From the NCBI GenBank assembly GCA_019096155.1, contig JAHCVI010000003.1, forward strand, positions 4,712,001-4,776,000: DNA of 64,000 nt, read 5' to 3'. Under the pieces are notes generated by a model. The model did not search any database, was not told the DNA's origin, and worked only from the letters and a program-made list of their open reading frames with translations. Numbering within the stretch: position 1 is the stretch's first letter; each line of letters starts with the position of its first letter. This DNA is from Staphylotrichum longicolle (Eukaryota > Ascomycota > Sordariomycetes > Sordariales > Chaetomiaceae). The translations under genes and the position numbers were made by a program. Positions 31,245 to 42,988 of the stretch are shown one piece after another.

Positions 31245-32095
31245 TCACGGGGCATACGCCGCCATACGACAAGTGTTTCCCAGCACGGGGTGCTTCCCCT
31301 CGCTCTTCCTCCTTTCCACTATGTACTGATTCCTTAACGACTGGTGGTCGTTGAGGGAGCACCAGACAAGAGCGTCCTTAAGGGGTAGCATAGCCCGGAG
31401 CGTGGCTACGTGAAGTTCGACTCGGTGAAGCGTTTTGCTGTGTCTCTCCATAAAGTCCAGGAGCTGTTTCTTTGTGAAGTTGAAGCCGCTGAGGACGAGG
31501 GAAGTCAGGCGTGGCCAGCTGTGGCCAGCTGTGGCCCGGCGAAACCACGTCCACCAGCCATGGCACGAGAGAAGACGCCGCAGCGTGCTTAAAGTCCATG
31601 TCCATTGCGCAAAACCCAATGGCGAGGGTCTCTAGCCTGGACAGCCCCGCCAGAAACTCGGGGAGCAGTCCGTTTTCGCGCAAACGGCAGTACTCGTCCT
31701 GGTCGGGGTGGCGCTGCCGGCCCCTAGATGCACGGATCTGGTCTTCGATCTGTTTGTACTCTGCCTCCACCCCTTGGCTCCGTGCGCAGCTTTGGTGGTA
31801 GATATCTGGGCGCAGGTGGCGTGTCTGCGCTTATCCAGCAGTAGACGTTGGGAGTGTAGAGAAGTGACTGGACATGTGCTGATAGGGCCGGGTCGTTGGC
31901 AAGGGTGCGAAAGTGGTCAAAGTCGCCAATTTCCATTTGGATGGCTATCTTGCACACCAAGTATGGAGCTCCGATACTCCCACCAAAGTGGCAGGCAAGG
32001 CGGAAGTTGGCGATGTCGCGGAGCGATAGGCAGTCACAGATGCCTGCCCAAACCTCTGGTGGCAGGTAGTAAGTGTCGTGTGCCACGGAAGCCAT
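31245..32095 (-). pseudogene. F-box protein, disabled by a 10-bp tandem duplication and another frame break
   Basis: ATG at 32095 starts an F-box: YLPPEVWAGICDCLSLRDIA followed by FRLACHF. HVQSLLYTP is the usual link to a leucine-rich scaffold. Near 31775 the frame changes at a G4 run, and the next block (YCRLRENGLLPEFLAGLSRLETLAI) is in a second frame. Near 31520 it changes again to the frame holding LTSLVLSGFNFTKKQLLDFM and HRVELHVATLR, which ends at 31245. The second break coincides with a perfect tandem copy of GTGGCCAGCT (31511-31530); ignoring one copy reconnects the two frames, so this is a real mutation type. Phases of nearby GT dinucleotides do not allow an intron. F-box proteins normally present substrates to SCF ubiquitin ligases. 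Confidence 0.7.
31511..31536. repeat. 10-bp tandem duplication
   Basis: GTGGCCAGCT is present twice in a row, plus GTGGCC. It lies exactly where the F-box gene switches frame. Confidence 0.9.
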
Positions 32096-32728
32096 AATCT
32101 GACGGATAGGATCGTGTGGAAGCTGGAGTTTTGGTGCGGGATTTCGAACAGACTCTCGAGGTAGGCCAAAAAATGGCAACCGGAGGGTGGCTGATAGGTA
32201 TACAGATTGAGAAAGGGGGGGGAACGAGCGGCAGTTGGTTCTCAGTTGGTTCGCAGACTGTTGGTTCTTAAAGTACTCCTGTTATGTACATGTTAGCCGG
32301 TGCCAATGGAGCTTAGGGACTCGGAACACATCGAGTGTCAGAAGAACGACATGACCCCTCTTCACACCGTCTCTGGAGCTCACGCAGTCGATGATGTTAT
32401 CCCAATTTCAAAATGATCAGTGTCATATATAGGGTATCTTTATGCCATACAAGACCGATGTCAGTCACCAAGCCATCACAGGACTTGGTCTGTTACGTAT
32501 CCCATAACGTTCGTGACTCCGGGCCAAGTTCTCTTCACCTTGAATGAGCGCACCATTTGTGGCCACCCTCCACCCCCCATCCTGCATTGAAGCAAATGCT
32601 GTGCCCGCTCTCAGGAGAATGAGCGGGTCGCCACTAAAAGATGCCAGCGTGGTCCAGCCTCCGCGGCTGGTGTAGAATTCGTTTGCCTGTGATCTTGTCA
32701 GCATCTTCTCTGCATCGAAGTGGAGCGG
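32096..32728. other. Intergenic, nothing firm
   Basis: A 79-codon minus frame at 32465-32704 exists just beyond the stop of the next gene but I could not link it by splicing. Otherwise nothing seen. Confidence 0.4.
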
Positions 32729-33523
32729 TCAACTATCAGGGCACTGACGGTCTTCCCACGTCTTCCTCACAGTCGTCTTCTCAATATGAAGATGCCACAT
32801 CCACAGACACCACGTCGCGACCAACCCGTCCCGCACCCTCCTCGACAGCGGCACCAGGACTTTGAGCTTATACTGCGCCTCGTCCCCCTCTGTCGCCGGC
32901 GCCTCACACACCTGACTAGCCAGCGCCCTCCCAGTTGTGTCGCTCCATAGCCACGTCTCCTCCCCTTGCCCCTCCTTCATCACAAAGTGGTACTCCCCCT
33001 TCTTCACCTTCACGCCCTTCCTCTCCAGCGCGACCCTCTCCTCGTCCGACACCACCTTCATGGCGCGATAGCCGTGGTGAAACAGCGGGCTCTTCTCGAT
33101 GGCCACCTCGCCGAGCGTCTTGCGCGAGCACGGCAGCAGGCGCGCCGAGAAGGGGATGCCCGCATAGTGCATCGGGTTCTGGTGGCGCAGCACGTAGACG
33201 TCCTTGGCGTGGCGGAAGACGACGGGCGAGCCGTCGTCGTGGGCGGTGCGCACGCGCGGGTCGAGGCGCTGGAACTCGATGGTCTCGGTGGCGCGCCCCT
33301 GGGTGTGGATGGCGCGCGAGAGCTGGTAGACGGGCTCCGAGTCGGGCTCGCCCGAGGGCAGCTGCGGGTAGACGAAGCGGCCGTGCAGGGTGAAGACGGC
33401 CGGGTCGAGGGTCTCGTTCGGATCCGGCGCTGCGGCGGCGCTGCCCTCGGGGAGGTAGACGGGTGGTGTGTCGGTGGTGGCGGCGTAAGGCGGGGGAGCG
33501 GCCTTGGCAAGCTCGGTGGCCAT
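32729..33523 (-). CDS. Conserved fungal protein of unknown function
   Basis: Single exon, 264 residues from ATG 33523 to 32729. The N-terminus is proline/alanine rich (PPPYAATTDTPPVYLPEGS). The body looks globular: a beta-rich stretch with FTLHGRFVYPQLP and YQLSRAI, then RHAKDVYVLRH, EVAIEKSPLFHHGYRAMK, and near the end YKLKVLVPLSRRVRDGLVATWCLWMWH followed by KTWED. This resembles an unnamed family of Sordariomycete proteins; I know no function. The Trp/Met-rich WCLWMWH segment may be a short amphipathic or membrane-touching helix. No signal peptide. Confidence 0.72.
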   Translation of the reverse strand: MATELAKAAPPPYAATTDTPPVYLPEGSAAAAPDPNETLDPAVFTLHGRFVYPQLPSGEPDSEPVYQLSRAIHTQGRATETIEFQRLDPRVRTAHDDGSPVVFRHAKDVYVLRHQNPMHYAGIPFSARLLPCSRKTLGEVAIEKSPLFHHGYRAMKVVSDEERVALERKGVKVKKGEYHFVMKEGQGEETWLWSDTTGRALASQVCEAPATEGDEAQYKLKVLVPLSRRVRDGLVATWCLWMWHLHIEKTTVRKTWEDRQCPDS

Positions 33524-35156
33524 TTTTGGTTGTGTCAAAGGGAAAGTTGGGGTTGGGAGGTGAAGGTGATTCTGAGTTGTGGATCAGAAGGTTGAAAAAT
33601 GGCGAAGATGATGTCAGTTGGCGCGAACGGATCCCTTCTCACCTTAAGACATGAATCATCTGACATCTCACTGCGAGTGAGTAACGGTGTGGGAGGCTTG
33701 GTTTGCACAGCCCCATCGCGGCTCACAAGGCATACATTGAGCCGGATCCTTTTGTTGTTTTGAGAGGCAAGGAGAATGAGGCCTTTCTTGGCTGGACAAG
33801 CTGGGTGTGACTTGATTGGCTTGGGGCATCAAAGCCTAAAAGCAGGGCCTGGATCCTACTTGAGGATCAAGAGTTGTCAGGCTCTCCTCAGGCTGACCAG
33901 CTGCAAAAGTTGCATTGGTGACATGCAGCGGCCAAGTGCACCAAAGTCCATCTTGCCCTGTGCGAGCCGTACGTCACTCTGTCGCTCTGAAAGAAAATAG
34001 CAACTCTTCTTTTCCCAGTCGATTCAGTCCAAAGATTGGAAAAAGGGGAAGGTCTCTAGGGTTGGGGTTATGTGTGGTGAAGCCAGTTCCAGACCAAACG
34101 ATTTCTACATCTTCCCCGCAGAGTGCTTCAGAGCCCAATGGATGGATCAAGGTTTGGTGTAGTCTGTGGGTGGATGTGAAAAGAGACCAAAATTGTCTCA
34201 GACCTACATGCTGGTCTTGCTTGCTTTGAGAGTGCCTCGTCCCCTCAGTTTCGGCACAGAATTGCCGAGTAAGCCTGGAGAAGGGCGAGAGTGTAGGATT
34301 CGATTGGTCGAGATTGGGCCGTGGGCTCATTTGTTCTCAACTGGACTGGGAGACTGGGCAACACCCGCGGATATGAACAGAGAACTCAAAGAACTATCCG
34401 GTTGTCGGACCCGGGACACCGAGACCCGGCGGGAGCCAGCCGAGACCCGCTCCGATAGCGTCGAGTGCCCCATCACCGCGCCGCGGAGGTCGCCGCCACG
34501 GCGTTTTCTCGCATTTCCATTGATAACAGGGCGTCACCTCTGCAGGTGGGGACCGGTGGGAGCGCCAATGAGGAGATCTGATAAGATGGCTGGAGGATGA
34601 CTGTTACTAAGACGGCCAAGCAGAACGAAGGGAAGCGAGACTCGAGAGGGAGTCGAGTTGAACAAGATACAGAAACTGAGAAATCCGAGGTATCAAACTT
34701 GACGTTCGAGTGATCTCAGTTGGGGTTATGGCAAGTCTTGGCCGTCCCATCTCCCTGCTGACCAGCCCACACGTTGAGCCGAGTTGTGCACAATTTTCCG
34801 CACAACGATGAGTAAATTCTCAACGGCAATGTGCGGATGGGGGTTTGAGAAAGCCATGGGTGGACACGGAGAGGCGTGGCACCCCGCAAACCGCTGCAGC
34901 CGGGATCCTACCGCACCCAATAGGGCGCGATATGCAATGTCAACGGACTCCGTTTCCGAGGAAATCCCCTCACGAAAACCACAAATCGCAGATAGGAAAA
35001 CCAGGAAACATGTGAGGAGTGGAGCCGGGTTACTCTGAACTGCCGGAAGCAGATACGAGGGAAGGCTCATAAGTCGGACAGTGACTCCCTCTTGGCATCA
35101 TTGCTTGTCTCGACTTCACCAACTCCTTTTGAGACTCTTTTAGTCAAAGAGTGACC
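33524..35156. other. Gene-free 1.6 kb
   Basis: Divergent upstream region between the unknown-function gene and the acid phosphatase. No supported coding frame or RNA gene. Confidence 0.45.
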
Positions 35157-36593
35157 ATGTTGCACGCTTCGACTCTTGCCCTCGCCGGTCTGGTGAGCAC
35201 TGCCGTCGCCGAGACGGTGCACGGCGTCGTCGTCTTCTCGCGCCACGGCGACCGCACCACTAAGCACTTTGGCGCCCAGGTGCTCACCCCTCTCGGCGCC
35301 CAGCAGTGCTTCCAGGTCGGCAGCGAGTACCGCGCTCGCTACTTCGCCTCGGACTCGCCGCACCGCATCAATGGCATCTCCGAGTTCCAGCACGTGGCCG
35401 CCCAGGTCTGGGCCAGCGCCCCGGACCAGAGCATCCTGCTCGGGACCGCCACGTCCTTCCTCCAGGGCCTGTACCCGCCGCTGGGCGACATCCAGGCCTC
35501 GGACGTGTCCATGCAGCTCGCCAACAGCTCCTCGGTGAGCAACCCGCTGTCGGGCTACCAGTACGTCACCCTCCACGGCATCAACGACGACTCGCCGGAG
35601 ACGGTCTGGATCAAGGGCGACGACGACTGCCCGGTCGTCGCCGCCGCCTCGGCCGACTTCAAGACCTCGGCCGAGTACAAGTCGCGCCTGGCTTCGACCC
35701 GCGACTTCTACCGCAGCCTGTACCCGCTCGTGCACGAGATCTACCTCTCGGCCGACAACCTCAGCTACGCCAAGGCCTACGACATCTTCGACGTGATCAA
35801 CGTCGAGAACCTGCACAACGCCACCTCACCGGCCCGCAACGTCACGGCCGACCAGCTCTTCCAGCTGCGCACCCTCGCCGACAGCGCCGAGTTCGGCCTC
35901 AACTACAACAACTCCCAGCCCGCCCGCTCGCTGCACGCGCGCACCCTGGCCGCCTCGGTGCTGAGCCACCTCAACGAGACGGTCAACTCGGCCGGCCAGA
36001 ACCCCAAGTTCGCCCTGCTCGCCGGCAGCTACGACACCTTCCTCGCCTTCTTCGGCCTCGCCAACCTGACCGCCGCCTCGCCCGACTTTTTCGGCCTGCC
36101 CGACTACGCCAGCACCATGGCCTTTGAGCTCTTCACGCCCGGCGCCGCCTTCGACAAGGACGACCTGCACGTGCGCTACCTCTTCAAGAACGGCTCCACG
36201 GGCGCCATCAAGTCCTTCCCGCTGTTCGGCTCCGGCAAGGCCGACTGCGTGGGCCGACTTTGTCAGCGGCATGCAGCAGCGCGGCCTGAGCACCGCGGGG
36301 GAGTGGTGCAGCGCCTGCCAGAGCGAGGCCGTCTTCTGCGCCGCGTACAGCAACGACGGCAAGTCCGGCGTGGATGTCACGTCGTCTGCTGCTGGTGGTG
36401 GCGCGACGACAGCGTCCTGAGCAGGGGCGGGTCCATCGCCGTGCTGGTCGTCATGGCCGTGGCCATTCTCGGCAACCTCATCTGGGCTGCCATGTGGCTC
36501 GTCAGGCGCAAGGGCGGAAGAAGGAGGAGACCTCTGCGGGGATGGGAGCGCCCGTCAAAGCGTGCACAGCCCAGCGACAAGGAGAGCGTTTAA
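35157..36593 (+). CDS. Histidine acid phosphatase with C-terminal membrane anchor; two frame discontinuities
   Basis: ATG at 35157 begins a signal peptide of about 18 residues. The catalytic RHGDR (Arg29-Arg33) of branch-2 histidine phosphatases follows, so a secreted phosphomonoesterase or phytase relative is expected. Many N-x-S/T sites are present. Reading is clean to GSGKADC at about 36248. The expected WADFVSGMQQRGL...CSACQSEAVFCAAY block is then one frame over until about 36415. The original frame then resumes with SIAVLVVMAVAILGNLIWAA, a single transmembrane helix, and a basic tail (RRKGGRRRR) to the stop at 36593. The two changes cancel each other. No intron signals fit, so these are compensating indels, either real or assembly errors. 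A distal HD motif was not found. Confidence 0.72.
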   Translation: MLHASTLALAGLVSTAVAETVHGVVVFSRHGDRTTKHFGAQVLTPLGAQQCFQVGSEYRARYFASDSPHRINGISEFQHVAAQVWASAPDQSILLGTATSFLQGLYPPLGDIQASDVSMQLANSSSVSNPLSGYQYVTLHGINDDSPETVWIKGDDDCPVVAAASADFKTSAEYKSRLASTRDFYRSLYPLVHEIYLSADNLSYAKAYDIFDVINVENLHNATSPARNVTADQLFQLRTLADSAEFGLNYNNSQPARSLHARTLAASVLSHLNETVNSAGQNPKFALLAGSYDTFLAFFGLANLTAASPDFFGLPDYASTMAFELFTPGAAFDKDDLHVRYLFKNGSTGAIKSFPLFGSGKADCVGRLCQRHAAARPEHRGGVVQRLPERGRLLRRVQQRRQVRRGCHVVCCWWWRDDSVLSRGGSIAVLVVMAVAILGNLIWAAMWLVRRKGGRRRRPLRGWERPSKRAQPSDKESV

Positions 36594-37584
36594 CGGCTAT
36601 CATTGAAGAATTTATGACCGAGGTTTGATGATTTGTATGGAATTGGGGGTGGAGGAAACCAGTGTGTTATGAGATTATGAACCAACCCAAGATACCTTCC
36701 TTCATTGATACTCCCTATCGCCTCTCTTCGATCCAACACATCATGTGCCTTGACAGGTGAAACCGGAACATGCGCCGCGGCCCTTTTCTGTAAGTTCAAG
36801 TCGCACCATAGGCGCCAGGCCGTTTCTTTCCTGATTCTGCAACAGGAACAGCACGTTCCGGTACTGGTTCCTCCTTTGGGAGCGGCTTCCACCCGCAGAT
36901 CGATATCACTTCATACCACGGTGAGCAAACACCACTGAACTGGCCATGACTCTCCCGGACCGCCACTTACCTAGGCCAATGACTGTGCGTGCTCGTGTCC
37001 CTTAACACCTCCTCACATTGCCTACGAGGACAGTCCTTCAGGCAGGGAACTAACTGAAAACTTTGCGCAGCTAAGGGAGGAGAAGAGTTGCTGGTTGATC
37101 AAGTGCCGTGCGCTTGACATCGAGGAGGCTTGCTTGGGGGTCAGTACTCGGAGGCGACATCTACTAGTGTCTTCTATCTCTGTAGGATGGATGCAATGGC
37201 GGAGTTCCAGTGGCCAGCACAGGAATGGACTAATAATATACCCACCGAGCTGGTCTTGATTGGGGAGACTCGCAGGAGCGCGGTGTGGTCGTGAATAACG
37301 TCAACTTCGTTGCCTGCAAGGTGACGGTTGTCATTGTCCATGCGCACAAAAGAGATACGAGACTCGGTTGGCCGTGTTTTCAAAATTTTGACGCTCATTT
37401 CGAGCTTGCAGAGCTTGCACTGCTTATTGTATGTACAAAGAGTCGGAAATCGCATCTCGCCTCTTTTTTCAGCCAAATCTCCTAAACATGACGGAGAAAA
37501 GAGAAAAAGAAAGTCTAAAGATCATGAAAGAGGAAAAAGGCCTCCCGCTAACGCCTGGAAATGCAGAAAAATCTATCAAAGAAC
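36594..37584. other. Convergent intergenic, nothing recognised
   Basis: About 1 kb between convergent stops. No supported gene. Confidence 0.45.
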
Positions 37585-39356
37585 TCAATGCAACCCGCTG
37601 ACACCAGTGGCAGCCATGTACTTCTGGCAGTTGACCAAATGCTTCACCTGCTCGCCCACCTCTTCCAGCCGCCCCAGCACCTTGTTGTTCCCGTCAACGA
37701 ACCCAAGAAGGGTGTAGGGAATGTTGGTGCTCTCGCAAAACTCCTTCACCAGCACCTGCAACTTCCGCAGATTATGCCTGGGCACCCGCGGGAACAAGTG
37801 GTGGACGGCCTGAAACTGCAGACCGCCATGGATAAAGTCCAGCCAGGCCGGGCAGTCGACGTCCATGGTGGTGCGCAGCTGGCGCTGGGCAAACGACTCG
37901 CCCTCGCCGAGCTCGGCGGTCGACATGCCCCAGTGCGAGAGGGTGATTTGCACGTGCAGCGGCATCGTGACGATGTGCGAGACGAGGACAAAGGCGACGC
38001 GGATGGTCCAGGTCGGCAGGGTGCACCAGAGCAACCGGTAGCCAAAGATGTACCAATAGCACGACATGAAGGCGATCTCGACGGGGCGGATCCACCAGGC
38101 CTTGCTGTTGCCGAGGGAGGAGGACTTGGCCGAGAGGACGTGCAGCCACGAGAGGAGGTAGAGGTTGAAGCGCGCGATGCCCATGACTGGGTAGTACGTG
38201 TACTTTTGGAAGGGCACCAAAAAGTCGGCGACAGCGTCCCAGGCAAAGGTGAAGTCGTAGTAGCTCGAGTGGATGCCCCGGAAGAAGGACGGAGAGGTGG
38301 CGAAGAGGGGCACGTTCTGAATGTCCGGGTCGTGCTCCTGATGGTAGAAGGTCAGCAAATCATACTGTAAGTCGAGGATCAAGACGGGGGCGAGACTCAC
38401 CGGGTGGTTGGTGATGAGATGGTGCACATTGTGGCTGCTCTTCCACCAGCCGATGGACAGGCCGCAGCAAAAGTCACCGATGAACATGGCGATCAGGCTG
38501 TCGATCTCAAAGTTGCCCGTGATGGCACCGTGGGCAGCGTCGTGGGCCGTGAACATGATCTGATGCCAGAACAGCCCCAGAAAGAAGGCCGACGTCATGT
38601 ACCACTGGTACCACAGGGCTACCATGGAGGTGGCAAAGAGCGCTGTGTACCGGGCCATCTCCTTGCCGTACTCGAGGTACGGGCAGTTGTAGTATCCCTC
38701 ATCGTGTATCCTCTGGTGGAGCGCCGAGTATTTCTGGGCGATGTCTTGCTGCACCCCAGGGTCCAGCGACGGATAGCCTGCGTTGTCCCTATCAATCTCC
38801 TGCTGCTCCGCCCAGTCGGTGTAGGCAGCGGCATCGCCAGCGAACACCTTGCCCGTGGCCGACGGCTCCCAGAGGGGCTGAGCCTCGGGTGCCGGGGACG
38901 GCAACTTGATAGAATCGGTAGGTGTGGTGGTAGTGGGTGGGGTTGAGGTTGCCTGCTTTTGGTAAATGCCCCCTCGGATCGGTGGTGTCTTGTTGGTCCA
39001 AACGCCTGGTGGCTTCCGGCCAATCCGGAACGCCTTCATGGTCTTCCATGTGGCAGGCACATGGTACCTGCAGAAGTTTATGTCAGCAAGCTTAAACATC
39101 AATAGCCTCTGGTCCCTGCATCTATAAGTTCGCCCGTTAAGGCAAGCTGGATTTGAATGAAGAAAAGGGTGAATTACGCCTTGATCTCGTCAGTCGCATC
39201 TTTTCCGACCATGTGCAAGATCGCCAAGCGCCCACCAGGATGCTTCTGGAGCCACGAGTCTAACTTGAGGACGTAGTCTTCGAAAATGACGATGATGTGG
39301 CCGTCTGCGATCAGGCCATCCACCGCCGCGGCTGTCACGATCTCGTCGCGCTTCAT
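37585..39356 (-). CDS. Sphingolipid delta-8 desaturase with N-terminal cytochrome b5 domain
   Basis: Exons 39178-39356, 38401-39067 and 37585-38337; total 1599 bp, 532 residues. The second intron (38338-38400, 63 bp) is in frame and would read through; it is inferred because removing it restores the family join NHP-EHDPDIQ. Cytochrome b5 heme motif HPGG is at residues 39-42, followed by HMVGKDATDEI. The three desaturase histidine boxes are HDAAHG, HNVHH and QAVHH (third box, with LFPRVPRHN after it). These features define the front-end b5-fused desaturases that introduce the delta-8 double bond in the long-chain base of fungal glucosylceramides at the ER. Multiple membrane helices lie between the boxes. 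Confidence 0.92.
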
Positions 39357-40773
39357 GTTGGCGCTTGGAATTGCCCGTCGACAGGGTGGGCGTGAAAACG
39401 AAGGGCAGCCACAAAGTAGAAGTGTGGGCAGGAGGACGGGAGCAACCAGACACTGAAAAGCGGAAAGAGAAAGGGCCGGGGGGCCAGAGAATGAATGGAA
39501 CTTGAAGAGGGAGAGACGGGGAACTTGAGGAAGCGCCCAACAGGCAGGTCCAACGAGCGTGCTGCCACAAACGGCAAGAGCAAACCACCAAGAGCAACCA
39601 ACAAGGTGGGACCGGTTATGGGACCGAAGAGGCAAGCACACCCCACAACCCGACCAACCAGGACACGTAACGCATCGCCGCGTGGAAGGTGGGCGGGGTC
39701 CCAAGGCTTGTGTTGACCAAGTCGATAGCGGCCCCAAGACCCCAGAGGGGTTGGAAGAAAAAGTCTCATCTCCCCCTTTGCGCCAAGCGGTGCGAGGCCA
39801 ATCTCGTGGGCGACTTGGCCGCTGCCTTGGCGTATGCAGGTCAGTAGAGTTTAACCGCGGAAAGAGGAAAGAGGAGGGCAAAAGAGACGAGAGAGGGATC
39901 ATGGATCAACGGGAAGACAGGCCGCGGCCGCATCTGCGCGCCATCGTGGGACGATGGGATCCATCCTGGACACAGGCAAGCCCAGGTCGAGTTGCCGTTC
40001 GTCAGACCCTGGGAACGGCGGCAGCCGGCGAGCGCAGGATGCCCCCGCAAGGCGAGACGAGTTGAAACACCATGTCCAGGCGCAGCAGGGAAACAGAGAC
40101 CCAGTTTCTGCTCGAGTCAGGTCGACACATGGAACACGGGGCAAAAGCGCCCAGCCGCGAGCCCAGCTCTGAGCCAGTTTTTCTGAGCTGAAGGGTCCCA
40201 ATTGGAGACCGGGACGCGGTCCAGATCTCTGGGCGTGGGGCCCCACCCCTTTTCCAGAATTTCCCAACAGCGGGGCCTCGGCCCGGGGGATGAGGATTTC
40301 GGGTCGGCGCTGCAACCCAAGACAGACTCGTCTCACGCCAGCCAGCTGTCGCATGCGCATCGTAAGTTTTAGAAATCGTCGCCAAGGTACTAAGCTGCCT
40401 GGGCGCTCTGTTGGCCGAACCGAGAAATGTCACGAAACCCAAACACGCAACTCTTGCCCTGGCAAGCCTGGCGAAGCTCACTGGCCTGCTGGCCCACTCG
40501 CCCAAAATGCGACTGCGGAGCTGTTCGGTCAAGCGAATTTAAGCTTATTTGTGAAAACCGCTTAGCGTGTGTTCAGGGCGGGTCTAGCGCGCTGGATTGA
40601 GGGCTGCGCCCCCGGACCGCCCCACCAGCTTGCGCATGTGGCCCGGCACCACTGGCCAATTCGGCCGAAGCGCGCCCACTTCCCCTTTTCCACCCACTTT
40701 CCAGTTTCCATCAAGCGACTGATCCCTGCCCGTTTCGTTTTCCGCGTACGCAGTCACCATGCGATTCGACAGC
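39357..40773. other. Intergenic 1.4 kb, desaturase upstream region
   Basis: No supported coding frame; likely holds the 5' UTR and promoter of the desaturase and 3' UTR of the P450 gene. Confidence 0.45.
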
Positions 40774-42398
40774 TCACTGCTGCGGACTCCGCCGGGTGAC
40801 GACGACATTCATGTCGCTCTGGATGAAGACGGCCGCATTGAACGAATTCCACGGATTTGCGGGGTCGAGCAGCGTGAAGTCGAAGCGGCGGAGGAGCTGC
40901 AGAAAACCACCATCGTCAGCAATCTTTCTTGGATTGTTAGGACACAGGGCGCCCCACCTCAACAAATGTCTTGTTGAGCTCGATCTGCGCGACCGTCTTG
41001 CCCAGGCATTCCCACCGGCTCCCCGACGCAAACTCCATCATGACCGTCTGCTCCATAAGCCGCTGCCTGTCTGCTGGAATGTCGAACCACCTCTCCGGTC
41101 GGAACAGGTCCGCGTCGTCGCCAAATGTCTCCTTATTTCGCATGATGCTCCAGGTGGACCACGCAACGTTAGTCCCAGCGGGGATGCGCACGCCGCAGAC
41201 GACTTGGTCCTTGTCCGAGATCTTGGGCAGCACGGCAGTCGCGGGCGGCCACATTCTCAGCCCCTCGCGGATCACGGCCTGGAGGTACGGCAGGTTTCTG
41301 GCTTCTGCATCCGTGATGGGCGCCGATATGCGGCCGTCCCTGATTCCGGCATCGATCTCGGCTTGGAGGCGGCCGTAGACAAGCGGGCTGGTCATGACGA
41401 ACAGCAGCGTTGAGCGGATCGCTGTCGCCGATGTGTCGGACCCGGCAATGATCTGCACCACTGTCTCCCCCTCCGCTTCCTCCTTGCTCAGCCCGTGGGC
41501 AACGAACGAGCCGAGCATGTCCCGCTTGACCACGGGCTTGTCGCCGTACCGCTCGGCCACGGCCGCCTCGGCAAGGTCCATGACGGTGCCGATGCCCACC
41601 ATCTTGCGCGCGTCCGGGATGAGCCACTTGAGCCGCGGTGACTGCAGAATGCTCAGCAACCAGGGCACCAGGGCCACAACGAGCAGCGTGGTCAAGGTGC
41701 TCTCGGTCGTCTTGATGTAACCGAACATGTCCTTGTCTGCTGCGAGGAACCCAAACTCCTTGCCAAACGCGAGCGACGAGATGACGTCTAGGGTAAAATA
41801 CTGCACCTTGCGTGCCAGGTCGACAGGTTTGAACTCTGTTTTGGTCGACAGATATTTCCTCTCAATGAGGGACACGAAGCTGGCCACCTGTTCGTCGATG
41901 AGCTGGTGTAGATTATCGACATCCTTACCACCATAGCCGGGCGCGAGCTTGGCCCGCAGCTTCTCGTGGACCTGGTCGTCTAGCGTCGAGAAGGCGTTGT
42001 CCTTGTAGGGATTGATACGCAGTCCGCGATACCACGGTGCGCGTTGCCACGCCGAGCGCACTCCCCACATGCGTCGCAGTTCTGCCCCGTCGCCGCAGAT
42101 GACCCAGTTCGGCCCGATTCTGGCCATGGGTCCTTGGTGACAGCCGGAGTTAGGAAACAGTGTGTTCAAAAGGATGGCGATAAAATAGGTACTTGCCATA
42201 TTTGTTGGTGACTTCCTGCATGATCAAGTTCATTCGGCCGCTCGCCTGAGCGCGAATCATCCAAAGATCGGTCCACCCCGCCCAGGAGGGGCCAGGAATA
42301 TGCTTCAATCTCGCAAAGTCCTTGATACGCAGAATAATCAAGCCTATAATGAAGACACCGAGCCCAAGAAGGGCTGTTGTTGGGAGTTGATACGACAT
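40774..42398 (-). CDS. Cytochrome P450 monooxygenase, pisatin-demethylase-like
   Basis: Exons 42197-42398, 40958-42132 and 40774-40896; the sum of 1500 bp gives 499 residues. An N-terminal membrane anchor precedes the HIPGPSWAGW hinge. RRMWGVRSAW and FSTLDDQVHEKLRAKLAPGY are typical of the fungal group annotated as pisatin demethylase-like. The I-helix carries AGSDTSATAI, the K-helix EGLRMWPP, and the heme loop FASGSRWECLGK with the Cys ligand. The first intron starts with GCAAGT, a GC-AG intron, because the GT two bases on gives the wrong frame. The last intron (gtgggg...tgcag) restores a C-terminus LLRRFDFTLLDP. Substrate unknown. Confidence 0.9.
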
Positions 42399-42988
42399 GG
42401 CCGGTGTGATGAGCTCCTTGGATGTCAGTCGAGTTTGTTTGGGTCGAAAGGCGACGGCCAGAGAGGAGAGGGACGACGTGGAAGCAGTAAAGGGTTGAAC
42501 GCATCTCCTGTCGTCGCATCACGCGCTAATGTATGGCGCCTGTGTTGTCTCACCTGAGCAACGAATGGGGTTAATCAACGGGACGTCCCGCAAGCATGTC
42601 AGATTTTAATGCTGGAACCCTTGCTTTGCACCACCACAGACAGGCCTCTAACAGTGGATATTTGTTAAGAGCCTTGTCAAAGCCCCTCTCAACATCTCCA
42701 GTCAACTATTACTCGGGTTATTGATAAGGCCTTCGCCGGATCTGCGTCTGCCTCGCTGCCGGCTTTGACGATTAACACTCGCATTGCGCATGACAATAGG
42801 CGTATTCCCGAGAGAAGACGAAAGCCCTGTGTTTAATTCAAGCCTGAGCATCGAATCCGCTCTGACTGACATTTACCGCTTCCGCACACGAGCTCTCACC
42901 CCTGGAACAATCATAGCCTCCTCTTAGCCTTTGTCTGAAAGAATCTTTCAACCCGAACCAGCCGGCCCTTCTGACCTCATCTCAGCCC
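42399..42988. other. Intergenic, nothing recognised
   Basis: About 590 bp upstream of the P450 and downstream of the small secreted-protein gene. No motif identified. Confidence 0.45.
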
